Of a stretch of DNA of 64,000 nucleotides, positions 32,571-46,151 are shown one piece after another; position 1 is the stretch's first letter, and each line of letters opens with the position of its first letter. The stretch spans positions 57,561,520 through 57,625,519 of the forward strand of contig NC_089235.1 of the NCBI RefSeq assembly GCF_963924675.1. The letters are read 5' to 3'. Position numbers and translations under genes: made by a program. Under the pieces are notes generated by a model. The model was not told the origin of the DNA. It was given only the letters and a program-made list of their open reading frames with translations, and made no database searches. The DNA comes from Phocoena phocoena (Eukaryota > Chordata > Mammalia > Artiodactyla > Phocoenidae).

Positions 32571-34989
32571 ATCTCAGTGTTTTATGTATAAACATATTAT
32601 TGCATTATTTTATATTTATGATATTAAGAAATCTCTTTGAGGTTGTTTATGAAGTAGTAGAGTGCTTGCTGACAGGCCTCATTTTCAAGTAATAAGGCAT
32701 TTCTCCTAACCAGAAGCTAAGGTGAATTGCCATGAGGTGAAATATTGATTGATTATGCATACTTCTCCACATACAGGGAATATGAAATATCTAGGTACCT
32801 AAATTCTAACAAGGTAGGATCTTCTTTCGAAAGGGGACTCTATTTAAGAAGGAATAAGAGAAGAACAGACTTTGAGAAAAAAAGCGTAATGTATATCTTC
32901 CAGGTAACTGGAAGAGATACATTTATCACCTAAAGTCAGATAACTTGCATTAGTCAAGATGAATTGCAAACAATAGTAGTTCAAGAATGAGGGAAATATA
33001 CTGGTAGGACTAGGGAATTTCACACAACTGCTTTGCTGGTTGGGTGTCATGGCTGACTGGAACTTCTGAAACTCTGTGCTCTCCATCTTTCATCTCGTCT
33101 TTCTGCCTCATTATTCTCAGATCAACTTCTTCTGCATGACTGGAAATGTGACAGTCTGTACACTTTAAATCTCTTGCCTTTGCTATTAGAGTGACCGACA
33201 TTCTGATATATAATGCCTGACAGTTGTGAGACTAATATGCTAATTTTTTAAGAGGTAACCACGTTTAAGTCAAGCAAATATTGAAGAGAGGCAGGGTCAC
33301 TTAGCACAAATATGGGCACTGGGGCCCCAGTTCTGCACGTTAGAAAAATACATTAACAGTATTAATGTATACTGTATTAATGTATACTGTATAATGTATT
33401 AATTAACAGTATTAATTAGAAAGTGCAGCTGCACATAACAATTACTCTTCCCTTTTTGAGAAGGGATAAAATGATGGTGGCAGGGGGAAATTTTAAAAAA
33501 TATATTACAGAAAAGTCACTGTAGAGACTAAGCTTATGAATTAAAATTATGTGGATGTATTCAAAACCAACTTGGTTTGGAGGTTGGTCATGGAGTGGAT
33601 ATTTGTGTGCAGAGCAGTACAAGAAATGCAGTATTCCCTAAAGTCATTAAATAAGCTGATCATGTTTTAGAATTTCCTCACACCAAACTGGTCAGATCCT
33701 TAACTCAGGCTGTGTAACTCAATCAGATTGACAGCACTCTCAGTAGCAAAGGTTATTATGATTGCAATTGAATTGGAGCTCTGTGATTAATTCCCCTAAA
33801 ATTTTGAAGAGGAGAAATCAACCTGAATCATCATATGAAACACAGGCACTAAAAGGCAGTTCATTCAGAAGCTGCAAGTGCTCAGCAGAAGATGGAGTTA
33901 ATTAATTTGGCCCTATACTCAACAAAGATAGTAATGTGATTAATTTATGCCCTTAAAGGAATATCAGTTTCTTGAGCTAGAAAACTTACTAGCTTTCCCA
34001 TGCACACTGTGGTTATGCCAGAACATAGGAGTATGTCTGCCTCCTTATTCCTCCTTCTCCTTTGCCTTTACTCACTCTCCTATTTGCTTGCCAACATTTA
34101 CAACTCATATTTATAACTGCCTTAATTCCCCATAAAGTAAAAATGTAATAAGATACTGCAAAATGTAGTACTTCTTTAGTGATGTATTGGGTGGAGCAGG
34201 GTTTGATATTCTCAGTCAGCCATTTATAGCCAGAATTGTGAAAGCCCCTTTTGGCACTAGATTGAAGGCATGATAAATGGGGGCAATGGATAAGCAAAAC
34301 AAAAAAGCAATTTCTCCCATATGAAGGTTTTGCTGTTTTAGTCATAAATAGCCTAACTAAAATTATACCACATATTAGGTAAATGAAGAGTGAATAAGTA
34401 AAGTTTGGTTTCAATATTTCATTTTTTTACCATTATTATCATTTATTTATTTGTGAAGTGATGACAGGTACTTGGCTTTATTCGAGCTATTAGAGAAGAC
34501 AGAGTTCCTGCCCTAACTGTTTCCTATTCAAAATGCATAAATTCAGGAAGCAAGACATGGTTTTTTTCATATAGGGATGAAGTCTTTTTTTTTCACCCCA
34601 AAGTGTGACATTTTTCTGCTAATCTTTCTCTACTTAAGGGAGGGAATAATAAACGACCAAAAAAAGAAAGAAAAACTTCTAAGTGAGTAATCATTAGCAT
34701 AAATCCAATATTGTAAAGGAAGAACACTTCATTTGATTATTAAAGTTATACAAAGCATTACAATATCAAACATGCCTAATAATTGGTGAAAAAATCATAT
34801 TTTAAGGCAAGACAAAAATTTAAACGTAAAATTTTTCTCTGCTCATTTGGGCCACCTCCCGCCTCTCTAGTGTGTATTGTGCCTCTGCATTATACATTAG
34901 CCAGACCTCCTCAATGCAGAAGTACCTGCTCAATCATGAAGATCAGTTTTTCTTCTTCTGGCCCCAGCCATGTAACCCCTTAGAATATA
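32571..34989. other. No gene; unique AT-rich sequence
   Basis: About 2.4 kb without a recognised repeat apart from the tandem repeat at 33352-33418. The 133-residue minus-strand frame (34013-34414) has no recognisable domain and is not supported as a gene. Confidence 0.45.
33352..33418. repeat. Short tandem repeat, unit tattaatgtatactg
   Basis: Two exact 15-bp units followed by diverged partial ones. Confidence 0.8.
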
Positions 34990-35403
34990 ACATTACTTAC
35001 TTATGACCTTATTAATGTTACCAGCTGTATTACTTGTGTTCTGCCTATTCTACAAGATTGTTTCTTGCGTTACCAAACATGTGATTGAGCCTCCAATAAA
35101 AATGACTAGGCGACTTGGAACAATTGACCAAATATATAGTTCCATAAGATCAGTGATTGTAATAGTGTAACTATAGATAAGGGAAGAAGCAACAAGAGGG
35201 AACCATTTCTTGAACCACATCAGCCTAGTAAGACAGGCGGTCTGGAGGCTATTGTTAACAGGGCCCAGTCCAGTAATAGCACACTGAGCGGCCTATCAAT
35301 GAAATCCTCGCCTGACATGGGGATGAGAATTCCTAGCAGCATGAGACAAACTAGTCATGAAGTGCCCCCCAAACCTTGGTTGAAATTAAGACCAAAAGAG
35401 GGG
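34990..35403 (+). mobile_element. Endogenous retrovirus internal 3' end (relic)
   Basis: A stretch immediately before the LTR. A 59-codon plus-strand frame at about 34995-35175 encodes one hydrophobic segment followed by a basic tail, as at the end of a retroviral envelope transmembrane subunit. Upstream stops cut it off, so only this remnant is left. About 220 non-coding bases then lead to the polypurine tract. No gag, pol or 5' LTR was found in the window. Retrovirus class undetermined. Confidence 0.45.
35394..35403 (+). promoter_or_regulatory. Polypurine tract before the 3' LTR
   Basis: aaaagagggg directly precedes the LTR start tgtggggatt. In retroviruses this tract primes plus-strand DNA synthesis. 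Confidence 0.6.
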
Positions 35404-35891
35404 TGTGGGGATTGTAAAATAAGGAATATTGCCCACCATCCAGTTCTACAAGAATCAAGTCATTAGCCACTGCAATGACTGACCTACAATATACACTGAA
35501 AGAAATTTGAAATTCGGGGAAAATATCAGGATGAGGCATTTTGTGCTTTTGCAAAACTGGCAGAACTGGCCCTCAGATAGTTAGATGTTTTCAGGAGAAA
35601 ATTTTATGAATTTTCATATGCAGTTTCGTGCATCTCCCCATACTTAGAAAAGCGCTAAAACCGTTAATTTAGATATCTGTTCCTCATGAATAGCAGTAAC
35701 TTTCTTCCAAGATGTGTGCTTGATTGCATGTACCCCTTCGCCAAAATCATATATATACTGGCCTTCTCACCTCTTTGGAACAGTCTCCAGAGATATCTGA
35801 AAGACAATCTCCTGGGTTATAATCCTCAGGTTGGCTCGAATAAAACTTCCCATTTCTTTCTTAGGTTGACTATTGATTAATTTTTTTGTCA
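35404..35891 (+). mobile_element. ERV 3' LTR, plus strand
   Basis: Starts with TG (tgtggggattg) and ends about at tttttttgtca. Inside are a TATA-like atatatactgg (35750-35760) and, about 80 bp on, the polyadenylation signal AATAAA (35839-35844, in ctcgaataaaacttcc), with a T-rich U5 beyond. The spacing of promoter and signal fits U3-R-U5. The ~488-bp length is typical. Exact right end uncertain. Confidence 0.65.
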
Positions 35892-37695
35892 ACCTTAATA
35901 AATATCCTTTTTTACTAGGAAACAATATCAAAAAAAGTCTTCTGAACAAGAATATCAAGTCACTTGGTTAGAGATCTTATAATGGAGAGAAATAAAGGAA
36001 AGGAAATTTTAAGAATAAACACAAATTTTTGTCACATAAATAAAAATATAAAAGCCTTATCTCTCAGACTGAAAGTCTGTCCATGAATTGTGTTCTTTTA
36101 AAGACCAGAAGAAACTACTGTCTTACCAATAATTTTTCATTATGTCATTTGTAGAGAAAAAAAAGGAACAAAGCTTTTTCCTGTACTTTCCCACTGAAGT
36201 CAAAGACTCAAAACTTTCTTTTGATACTATTGTTATCATTCCTGTGGAAAATGGAATGAACACACTGAAATTGTGCTTTTGAATTTGCTTCCAATTAGTA
36301 ATGATTGATTGTATGCATATTTGTTAAATCATTTTTGGTGCAGAGACAAAATAAACATTGATGCCTCCAAACCAATACACAGATGGGAAATAAAGCCAGA
36401 AAAGGCAGCTTCCAAACCTTCCCTATAGCACTTGAATTATGTTTTAAAAGATTTTATCGTCCTGTTTTCAAAGTCTTGTAGGGGAGGGTTGCATTTTACT
36501 TTTCATATATTACACATGAGGTTACCTGTCTTTTCAGTTAGAGTCTAAGAAAATCCCAGAAAATCCTTGTGCAAAGATGTTCCATTTTGGTCTACTGCAC
36601 TTCTCTTTGGCAAACTTATGCAGCTTGTCAGCATTACAAAGTACAACAATCTCCAAAGTAGAGGGTGCCAGCAGGACAACAGGAAATACCCACTACAATA
36701 AAAGAGTTTATAGTGTTTAAAAACTTATTTTCCAGGAGCAGAAAAACTGGCCTTCTCAACAGACAAATGTAAAACACTTTACAGTTAGAAAAACTATGCT
36801 TCACTTTTTCTTGTAATTATTTCAAACAGCTCTAGTTGAAAGATATTCCTTGCACTCAAGGAAAATCAGCAAACAGTTATGGTAAACCACATGAGTTTGT
36901 TTCTTGAGCATGAAAGCATTTCATAGTGAAAGCCCAGGAAAGCTGATGACTAAAAATAAATTTACATACATATTTCTTTGAAAAAATAGAGCTTTTATAG
37001 TTATAAATTACTCCTGTGTGTGGTCTCACTGTTAAAATATCATTATTATTTTTTCTTGTTCTCTCGGATATATTTAAGATAACTCACTTGCAGGTGCACA
37101 TTTAAAAACTCCATTTTTAAATTTCTTTTAATTTTCGAATTTATGGACATCTACAAGATGAACTTAAACAGACAGAATAAATAGAAGTATTCTGTTAAGT
37201 AAGTACAATAGTTACATCCAATAGAAAGAAGGATCTGCCAGGAAGAGAGGCCCTTAATCTGTTTCCCAGCCAAAAGAAAACATCACCCGTCAAAACTATT
37301 CCCAGACCAGTGAGAACAAAGTTCTTCATTCACAAAGTAAAAGACGCCAAGGACAACCAGAATGTTTATTGAAATCCAATATTTTGATTGCAAAATATTC
37401 AGTCTTTTTAAGTGGAACTAAAATTTAATTTGTAGATAGTTACAACTTACTGAAATTAGGAAGAGATTTCACTATCTTCTCATGAAATGTCTTTGTGTAC
37501 TTCATATTTATTCTGTTTTAAAACACATCATGGTTTATATATCAAACTCCTGTCCTTACATTGTTTTTATTCATAAAATCACACCCTTTGTGCAATCCAC
37601 TTCAGAAGTGTATCACATGAAGACTCTTTGTTCTAACCCAAGACATTTTTCTTCTCTTGTTTCTAAAATCAGTTCATGGATATTAAGACATATTT
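35892..37695. other. No gene; unique AT-rich sequence
   Basis: Nothing recognised. Confidence 0.45.
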
Positions 37696-37720
37696 CACAC
37701 ACACACACACACACACACAA
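37696..37720 (+). repeat. (CA)n microsatellite
   Basis: About 12 uninterrupted CA units. Confidence 0.9.
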
Positions 37721-39570
37721 AATGGCATAGTGTGTTCGGGGAAGGGTCATAAATCAAGTGAAGTTTAACTGTATTAGTTAAGTGTGAGGTTCAGGATGGA
37801 AAAGATAATTAGAATCTATTGAGATCTTTAAATGCCTTTCAAGAAACTTGGATTTGTCTCACAGGCAATACAATAGCATTCCTGTTTGAGGGGTTGTTTT
37901 GTGTAGGGGGGGCGGGTAGGTGGGGTAGAGTGGGGTTTGGATGGGAGATAGCATGATCAGATCTAAATTTTAGTAGGGTCATATGTTAACAATGTAATTA
38001 ATGGCCAGGAGAGCAGAAAGTCTAGACTCTTGGATAATAGTTAATAAATTTTTCTTTTCACTGAAATAGCCAAGTTTGAAATGATGAAATACTGAAATTA
38101 AAAAAATAAAAGGATGGAGAGAGGAAAGGGAATTAAATAGCACTCTGAAGGTGAGATTGATGAGGTATTGTGATTTCTTGGAGGTAGAGGTTAAGGCAAA
38201 GGATATGACAAGGATTTTAAAGTGGGGAGTTGGAAGAAGTGTTACCCTAATAATCGATATAGGAAGTAAGTATGGAGAGACAAACTGGTGTTGAAGAAAT
38301 AGATGAATTCTGAGAAGTAAATTTCAGTCAATAGTATTATTAGTATTTATTGGAAGATAAACATCAAGCAACTTGCAAGTTGTTACCATCTTCTTGTTAC
38401 CACTTTCCCACAATGAGAGACTAACCCACCACACTGGGCATGAAATAACAAAGCAGTGAAATCTCAGAGAATTTCAGTGACAGGAACTTGAAAATAGAGT
38501 TAGACAGAAAGTCTGATGAAACCTTGTGAATATACCCAGTTTGAGAATCATTTTATAGGATTAAACTCGAGTTGTCATAATTTCTTCTCAAGGGAGCAAG
38601 GTATAAAACATATATTTCGATTTATCAAAAATAAAATGAAAACTTCACATCAGAATAACAAGAGGCAAAGGGCATTCAGAATGGGACAGAAAGCTTCAGA
38701 GTTAAAAAAATAAATTGTCACTATTAACAACTAACGGTTGACAGATGAGAGTAAGTTATTCATATTTTGTTGCATAAATGGTTGACTAAATTAATCCTTT
38801 ATATTCTCATTTCATTGTGTTGCAGAGTGGCTTCTTAGCTAGTTTTAAAAGTGTTCAGTTATCCTACTGAGCAATCAAACTAGACAAAACCTAACGAATG
38901 ACTCTGCATGTTAGTTGGTATGAAGGTAAGTCAGAATCAGCCTTTGGATACACACTGAAGTGTTTAACATACTCTCCACTATTAGTGACTTATTAATACT
39001 TGACTATGGCAAGTATCAATATAGCCAAGATCAAAAACTTCAAATCCATTATTGCCACAGATTTCCCATTCTAAACATTCAAGAAATATATATGCACGTT
39101 ACATAAGTCCAAAAACTACATTAGAGCTCCTAGGTTAGACCTTTCTGATCACCTGAGATAGTACGTGTGTGAATTGCAATGGTTCCTTTTGCATAAACTG
39201 TAAGGCTACATCTCTGGCATCCTTTTCCCCTTGACTCCCCTCCAGCTTTTATTTGGCCTCTCAAGTTTGAAGTCCGTCTGCTTTTAAAAAATTGATTTAA
39301 AAGGAGTCCAAAGGACTGACTTCAAAACGTAAGCTTCTTCTTAAAGAAATCCCAGGACTTTGGCAGTTGGATACAAAAATCTTTAAATTCTCTTACATGA
39401 CTCAAAACTAACTATCAACCAACTCTCTACCTGCCAGGTTGTTCCTTAACAGAACCCAGCATCACGATATAAATAATATCCTTAGCTTTGACTTTGAATA
39501 TCTGTATTTTCTTTCTTTTTCATTTTTACACTTTAAGATAGGGCTTGAGAAGGAAGGTGCCAGTCTTCCT
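37721..39570. other. Mostly unique; possible old repeat at 37.85-38.33 kb
   Basis: The purine-rich part with 'gatagcatgatcagatctaa' and 'gaggtagaggttaaggcaaa' resembles an ancient interspersed repeat I cannot name. The rest shows nothing. The 65-residue frame 38516-38713 is noise. Confidence 0.35.
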
Positions 39571-39698
39571 TATTTATTTATTTATTTACTGGCCAAGCAC
39601 CGTGTGAGATTTTTTTTAGTTCCCCAAACAGGGATCGATCCTAGGCCCTTGGTAGTGAGAGCGCAGAGTCCTAACCACTGGACTGCCAGGGAAATCCC
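39571..39698 (-). mobile_element. CHR-1-type SINE, minus strand
   Basis: Reverse complement begins ggggatttccctggcagtcc. The tail is (ATTT)n at the left. Degraded duplication: cagtcttcct (39561-39570) and caggctccct (39699-39708). More diverged than the other CHR copies. Confidence 0.82.
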
Positions 39699-40735
39699 CA
39701 GGCTCCCTATTGTAATTGTAGTATGCCACTGTTGACTTCTATTAAATTTACTTTAGAAATCAAACCTTTTTAACAAACTGATGGGCAACCTGACAAAGTA
39801 GCTTTCCTACGAATTTTAACATCATTTCTAGAACTCAGGAGATTGTCTCAAACATATGTAACCATTGTAAAGGGCCCTTTTGTAAGACTCAAGAGACCTG
39901 AGCTGTGTTTCTATCTTTCTTTCAAGCAATATGGTATTTTTCCTAGCAGAATGTCTGAAGCTCTGTTATAGCATATGTATAGAACTCATATCTCTTTGGA
40001 TTTTATCTCTATGTTGCTCTTGCTGGACGCCAATCCTCTGGAAAGTTCTCATTTTGAAGACTCTTCTAAGGAATTCTCACATGACTTTATAAAAACTTCT
40101 AATTATATCAGCTTGTTTTTTTCCCACTTCTGGGTCCCTTATTGCTCTATCATTTATACGCTGTCATCACACACTGAGAAATACAGTTTTGAGGTCACTA
40201 TTACCATATTTCTGTAAACTGCCTCTGTCTTCTGACTTTAGCTGTCACCTCTCCTGATTTTCTACTAGGAACAATCCTTATCCAGTTATCCTTGCTTTCT
40301 AGCAGGTATAACCATCTCCTGGCAGGAGCCACTGCTAAGCCTACTATGATCTTGAGAAGCCCTTATGATAGGGTGTTCTGAGGCAAAGTGCACAACTACT
40401 CTCCCCATTGTTCTTCAGATGCTCTTTCAGGGTGGTTCTAAGGCAGTGTATCTTGTTCTCTAATAACTACAGTCAAGGAAACCACTATTTTAACTCCAGG
40501 CAAAAATTTTATATTCCTTCTCTCCTTTTCTCATCATTCTCTTAAGATTAAAATATGAGTTCACGGGATATTGGGCAAAGAAACAAATCTGAGTGAAACC
40601 CACCTAGCTCAGCATCATTGATCCACTACAATAATTAATGCTTTGTGACTATGTCAGGTTTATCTACCTAACAGTGCAACAAGTTTCTGCTTAGCTTCTT
40701 AAGTCAACTGACTACTGATCAGAAATGGGTTTTAT

Positions 40736-40767
40736 CTGAACCTTGCCTAATATTAGGCAAGGTTCAG
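40736..40767. repeat. Perfect 32-bp palindrome
   Basis: Arm ctgaaccttgcctaat is followed at once by its exact reverse complement (attaggcaaggttcag), with no spacer. Every one of the 16 base pairs matches. Confidence 0.95.
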
Positions 40768-41764
40768 GTTCAAGGTTTGTTACGTGTAAAGCAAGGGAAA
40801 TAGGAATGATGGGCCCTAGAGGTTTCATGTAAACCTGGCTCACTGTGGTCATCTGCTCCTACACTCTCTTCTGTATGGCGTAATGCCTCTATATCACTTA
40901 TATTTAACTTAGTCTTATTTCCTTAAAAAATGACAATATATTTACATTTCCCTAACTATTGTCATATTTTGTGACAGATTTATTTGGGACCATTTCATAG
41001 TTTGAAGATCTCAGAAGGACCTATGCAGCAAGATTATATTCTGCACTTAGTGTTCATGTATATGTTGGAAGAAGTACTCTTTTCAAACATGTGGGTAACA
41101 TTAGTTACCACTTCCATTTAGCAAATTCACCTAAATAGAATCATCTCTGGAAAGATTTCTACCATGAGAAAATACTTACTCATCCATAGAAATTTCCTCT
41201 AATTAGTATGCTTTTCTTTCATTTCAGGAATATAATTTTTAAATTTTTTAATTAAGGGATATAAAGTAAATATTTCATCAAAAACAAAATGTATAGTTAC
41301 AGTCAACCAACACAAAATAGGTGAAAACATAAGCTTATTCTCAGCTATTATGGTGATATACTTAATCAGGTGCATGTAATAAAATCAGTTCTTCTGCTTG
41401 TTCTTGATAACATCAAAAAAGAAGAGAGCCATGTGGAAGAGTATAACATTGAATATGCTATGACAGGCATGTAATTGATTATTTAATTTTTGTTCTGAAA
41501 TTTTTGTTGATATAAATATCATTTCACATTTTCTGATAATATATTTGATTTTCATTAATATGTATGCATGTGCTAACATATCTCAGTACAGATATGGTTG
41601 TGCTGCAGGTAAAATAAATGAGATGCAACTGACTCAGGAATGTGAGGTGGGCAGGAATCAGGAATGAAACCTATTTGGTGCATTCACAGTGTCTCCAGAT
41701 CAATGGTCCTAAAAGTTTTTGATTCATGAAACTCTAATCAAAACTATGGATCTTCTCCATAGAA

Positions 41765-41783
41765 ACATACACACACACACACA
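41765..41783 (+). repeat. (CA)n microsatellite, short
   Basis: About nine CA units. Confidence 0.85.
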
Positions 41784-42019
41784 AGTAGAACACGTACTTT
41801 TAAAATTGTCACAAATGTTCTATCCATGAAACAATAAACGCAGTTTGAAATTTAAGGAAAATCTTAGAGCATGCCAACTTTGATGGAGCAACCAGAGCTT
41901 TAAGTGCTGTGAGGACAACAAGGTTGACAAAATTACATTTCAATGGAATAAAATAATGAGTGACTAAGGATTTTCTACCTATATAGGCAGCATCTTGGAG
42001 TCTATTTGAAAGAATTGTT

Positions 42020-42282
42020 ATTATTAATATTGATTAACTGTGTGCTAGTTGCCATCCAAAGCACTTCATCTGTGCTGAAAAATAATAATCTTCATAATTC
42101 CATTGGGCAGATACTATTTTGATTACCACTGTAAAGATGCTGGTATACAGATAAGGAAACTAAAATTAAAAAAAAGAGTAACTCCTCAAATTATCCAATG
42201 TTTAGTCTATAGAGTCTGTATTTAAACTCACTGAGTCCTGTTCCAGACTAAAAGCTTTTAACCATCATGATATATCACCCTG
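42020..42282 (-). mobile_element. MIR SINE, minus strand
   Basis: 'gattaactgtgtgctagttg', 'gggcagatactattttgatt', 'acagataaggaaactaaaat' and 'gtcctgttccagactaaaag' follow the reverse complement of MIR. Confidence 0.75.
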
Positions 42283-43489
42283 CTATCTGCTGCCCAACAT
42301 GAAACATCACCACAAGAGCAGATAACAGTGGGAAATGTAGGGGAATAATTAAGTACTAACAGTAGGTGATTCAGTCCTCAAGTAAAAGACCCACAGCCCT
42401 GAAAACAGATAAGAGGTTTCATTTTAGTTCCAAATGAGGGAGAATTGTTACCTAGAAGACAGGGCTTATACCTACATGGGTGTGGATATTAGACAGGGAA
42501 CAAGAGAGATGCCTAGTTAGTAGAACTAGTGTAGATGGAAGGTATTAGATCTCAAAACAGAAGAGTAGTCTAGTTAAAAAACCTGGCAGAGTAAATTTTT
42601 TAAAATATCATTACTTCCTAAAAGCCCATAATGTCCTTCTCTCTAAAAGTAACCTTTGAAAAGTCAGTAACTCCAATTGTTAAGATCAGAGAAATGGGTA
42701 AACTGAAAACTACAGTTGTGCATTTTAAAAAAGAAATCTTGATGAATAAAATATTAACATGTGGACAGAGTTGATTAAAGTCTTTCTCCTGACTATATAG
42801 TTGTTCATAAGAGTCTGTTTCATTCAAATAATTGCTTAAGAGAAGCAATTGAAAGAATGGCTGATAGATCTATGAGAAGTAAACTAGGGAATATTGTATC
42901 ACATTTGTCAACTTTGAGGAAAAAAATCACTGTTATCTATACATATTCACTTTCTAAAGAATGAGTCTTATGTCTCAAATCTGTTGACTATCACAGCTGA
43001 ATATTTTCTCAATACCTATTGAGAATGTAGAATGTAGGTATCTAGACATTGTTAGTATTTTGGAAGGCTAGGCTCACATTCAGTATAGTATTGCCCCTAA
43101 GTAATACATGACATGTGACTATAATACAAGACTTTATAGGAGCCAGAGAATATACAGTAATGCACAGATAAAATCAATCTTTTTTTTCATTTTATGCCAG
43201 GAAAGATGATTATATTTTAATGAGTGTTTAATGGAAAGAAAAGGAATAGGAACAGAAACTCTGGTGTTGGCAAACAATACAATTTAGAAATTCATTCCAA
43301 TTAGTTGTAACTTGAAACCCAGATTTAATTAAAACACTATTCTGAGAAGAAATATAAATATGTCTACTGGAAAAAGTAAGTGAAAAAACGACTATAGTCA
43401 TATGCAAAAAAATGTTTACAATGACATACTTCCATAGTGAACAAAATTAGGGAATATTAAATGTCTATATTAAAGTGCAAAACAATACC
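42283..43489. other. No gene; unique sequence
   Basis: Nothing recognised. Confidence 0.45.
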
Positions 43490-43980
43490 TGGAGAAAACC
43501 ATAATTCAAAAAGATACATGCACCCCAATGTTCATTGCAGCACTATCTAAGATAGCCAGGACATGGAAGCAACCTAAATGTCCATCAACAGAGGAATGGA
43601 TAAAGAAGATGTGGTACATATATACAATGGAATATTACTCAGCCATAAAAAGGAATTAAATTGTGCCATTTACAGAGATGTGGATGGACCTAGAGACTGT
43701 CATACAGAGTGAAGTAAGTCGGAAAGAGAAAAACAAATATCGTATATTAACACATTTATTGGAACCTAGAAAAATGGTACAGATGAACCGGTTTGCAGGG
43801 CAGAACTAGAGACACAGATGTAGAGAACAAACGTATGGACACCAAGGGGGGAAAGTGGCAGTGGGGTGGTGGTGGTGGTATGAATTGGGAGATTGGGATT
43901 GACATATATACACTAATATGTATAAAATATTAACTAATAAGAACCTGCTGTATAAAAATAAATAAAATTCAAAAAAATAA
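43490..43980 (+). mobile_element. L1 3' end (5'-truncated), plus strand
   Basis: Sense ORF2 end and 3'UTR: 'aaagatacatgcaccccaat', 'atggataaagaagatgtggt', 'gatgaaccggtttgcagggc', a (GGT)n-like stretch and an A-rich end 'aaataaataaaattcaaaaa'. Little diverged, of the same lineage as the long L1 at 9.4-15.3 kb. Confidence 0.92.
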
Positions 43981-44031
43981 AAAGAGCATTTCTGCCTGTG
44001 TAACATATTTTATGATCTTACTTGACCATGG

Positions 44032-44067
<36 letters not shown>

Positions 44068-46151
44068 CGTGTAGCACTTAGTAATCATTCTTAGACATTG
44101 TGTCACACAGAACTCAGTTACTTAAAGGAGCAAAACCAATGTCTTTAATGAACCACATGGATTTGGTGAGGAGTAGTAAGGAGAGAAAAAAAAAAGGTGG
44201 AGATAACTAGATTTTGTATTTATTCACAATTATAAACAATTTTACTACTCTGTGTTATGTTAAATTCCTTTGGAAGTTGTCTCAGAATTAAAATATACAG
44301 TTGTTGAACTATAACAGTTTCAGCAAAAAATAACTAAATTTTATAAGCCACACCATTCCAATTTTGTACACATTAATCCAAAAAACTTGAAAATTGAAAA
44401 ACATACAATCACCAGTCTGTAAAATAACAAACACTTGAAATGCAATTAAAATCACAAAGTATTATTCAGGTATTCATTAATTATGCATCCAGGAAGTATG
44501 CTTAGGGGAGATATAAGTGATGAATCTCTCTCTTATACATTTAGGTCTATATAAGCAAGAACGGCCATAAGTTTATCCTTCTTAGTACTGGCTCCCTCAT
44601 GCCTCGCTCAACGCCTTTATTAACGTTCATTAGGAGAAATAATCCTCCATGTATATTTGATGAAAACTAAAAATAATACATATATTCAGTGGTTCTATCA
44701 AGCTTTGTCGTTATCTACATTATCAGAGCAACAAAATAATTTTACTTATATATTGTGTTTTCACACTTTTCCAAAGTTGTCATTGATATGATATTAAACT
44801 TAAATTATTCGATTTATCATTTACTATCCAGCCTCTTAAGGAGTATCACCTAGGTTGATAATGTTACACTAATAAACAAATTCAATCATATATAGCAGTT
44901 AAATTTAAAAAATGAGAAGACTAAAAAAGCAGATTCTTTCTGCAGAGTGAGAGGACTTTCTCAAGGGAAGAACAATTACCAAGAATGCATATTAATTGTT
45001 CCTTTGAAGACTCATAAGTTCAGCAGAGATCATATGAGCAACTGACACCTTAACTACAAATTAACTTATCAGACTAACTTGCCTAACACACATCGAGGCC
45101 ATAAGGGAATTGACAAAGGCTAATTTTGAGTGGTAGAAAGAGCTTAAGGAATGTGATCAAGAAGGGAAGAGGATAAGAAGTACAAGAACTGAGATTAGCA
45201 AGCATCCATTGAGAACCTGGTATACAATTATGGGATAAAATGAAGGAGAGAATAATAGAAAATAAATAGTGAGATTCTGAGTTAAAATTCATGTTCTTTG
45301 CAATTTTGTTCAGCTTACACTCTGAAATAAGTACCCATTCTAATTACCCAGCTGTCATTAATGTTTACAGAAAATAAAAAGTAAAATTTATACTGTAATA
45401 AATATTAAAATGGAACATTTCATAAACTTTGTGTCACACTTTTATACCACTCTTGAACTAAACATAACAAATTCACTATTATGAATTATTTATTACAATA
45501 GCCATTTTCTCGAAACTACAACCATATGCCATAGCATTCAGATAAAAACATAATGGTACTTACCTTGTCCTGATGGAATATGTATAAATTTTGTGCCTGC
45601 TATGTTGATTGAGTAGTCTCTGAATTGCCAGAGTAAACGAAATTATCTTGGGACTGATATATGTGCTGATTCTAACTCTCCCATATGATTGAAAATCTGT
45701 CTAAAATATTAATAAACTTCTAAATTGTCTAAAGGGAAAAAAGAAACAAAACATTTGTCACTTTAAGAGCTGTGCAGTCTGGCTAAGTTAAGAATTAGAT
45801 CATTAATTGACAATAATGAAATAAAATAAGCAAGTTATGAACAGAGATCTTTGGATAAACTTTATTCAGTTCTGTATTTTTAAAGCTCATTTGAAGCACA
45901 TATGGGATATAATGGTCACTGCTTAAAAAGTGAAAAAGCATAACATCTCACAAAACATTTACAAAACAATTAGAAAAATTAATTTCCTGTTTATACATAT
46001 AGTAGTCAGACAAAAAATGTAACGACTAATCTGAAAATTAAATATTTATTATTTGGTAACAAATGCAATAGAATATATATCAATCAAATATAAAGAAATT
46101 TCCATTAACTTAATGTACGGTATAAAGAAAAATGAAAATAAAAAATGAGGT
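43981..46151. other. No gene; unique AT-rich sequence
   Basis: Contains the TG microsatellite listed separately. No repeat family or coding frame recognised in the remainder. Confidence 0.45.
44035..44072 (+). repeat. (TG)n microsatellite
   Basis: About 18 units, ending in gcgtgcgtg variants. Confidence 0.9.

Larger units (their letters stand above)
39709..42019. other. No gene; unique sequence
   Basis: Contains the palindrome at 40736-40767 and a (CA)n run at about 41765-41783. No repeat family or coding signal otherwise. Confidence 0.45.

Noticed and set aside
34013..34414. 133-residue minus-strand frame as a host gene
   Set aside because: No recognisable motif, no splice or promoter context and ordinary AT-rich composition.
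35404..35891. Host gene 3' end suggested by AATAAA
   Set aside because: The signal sits with a TATA-like box, a TG start and a preceding polypurine tract, which together indicate a retroviral LTR.
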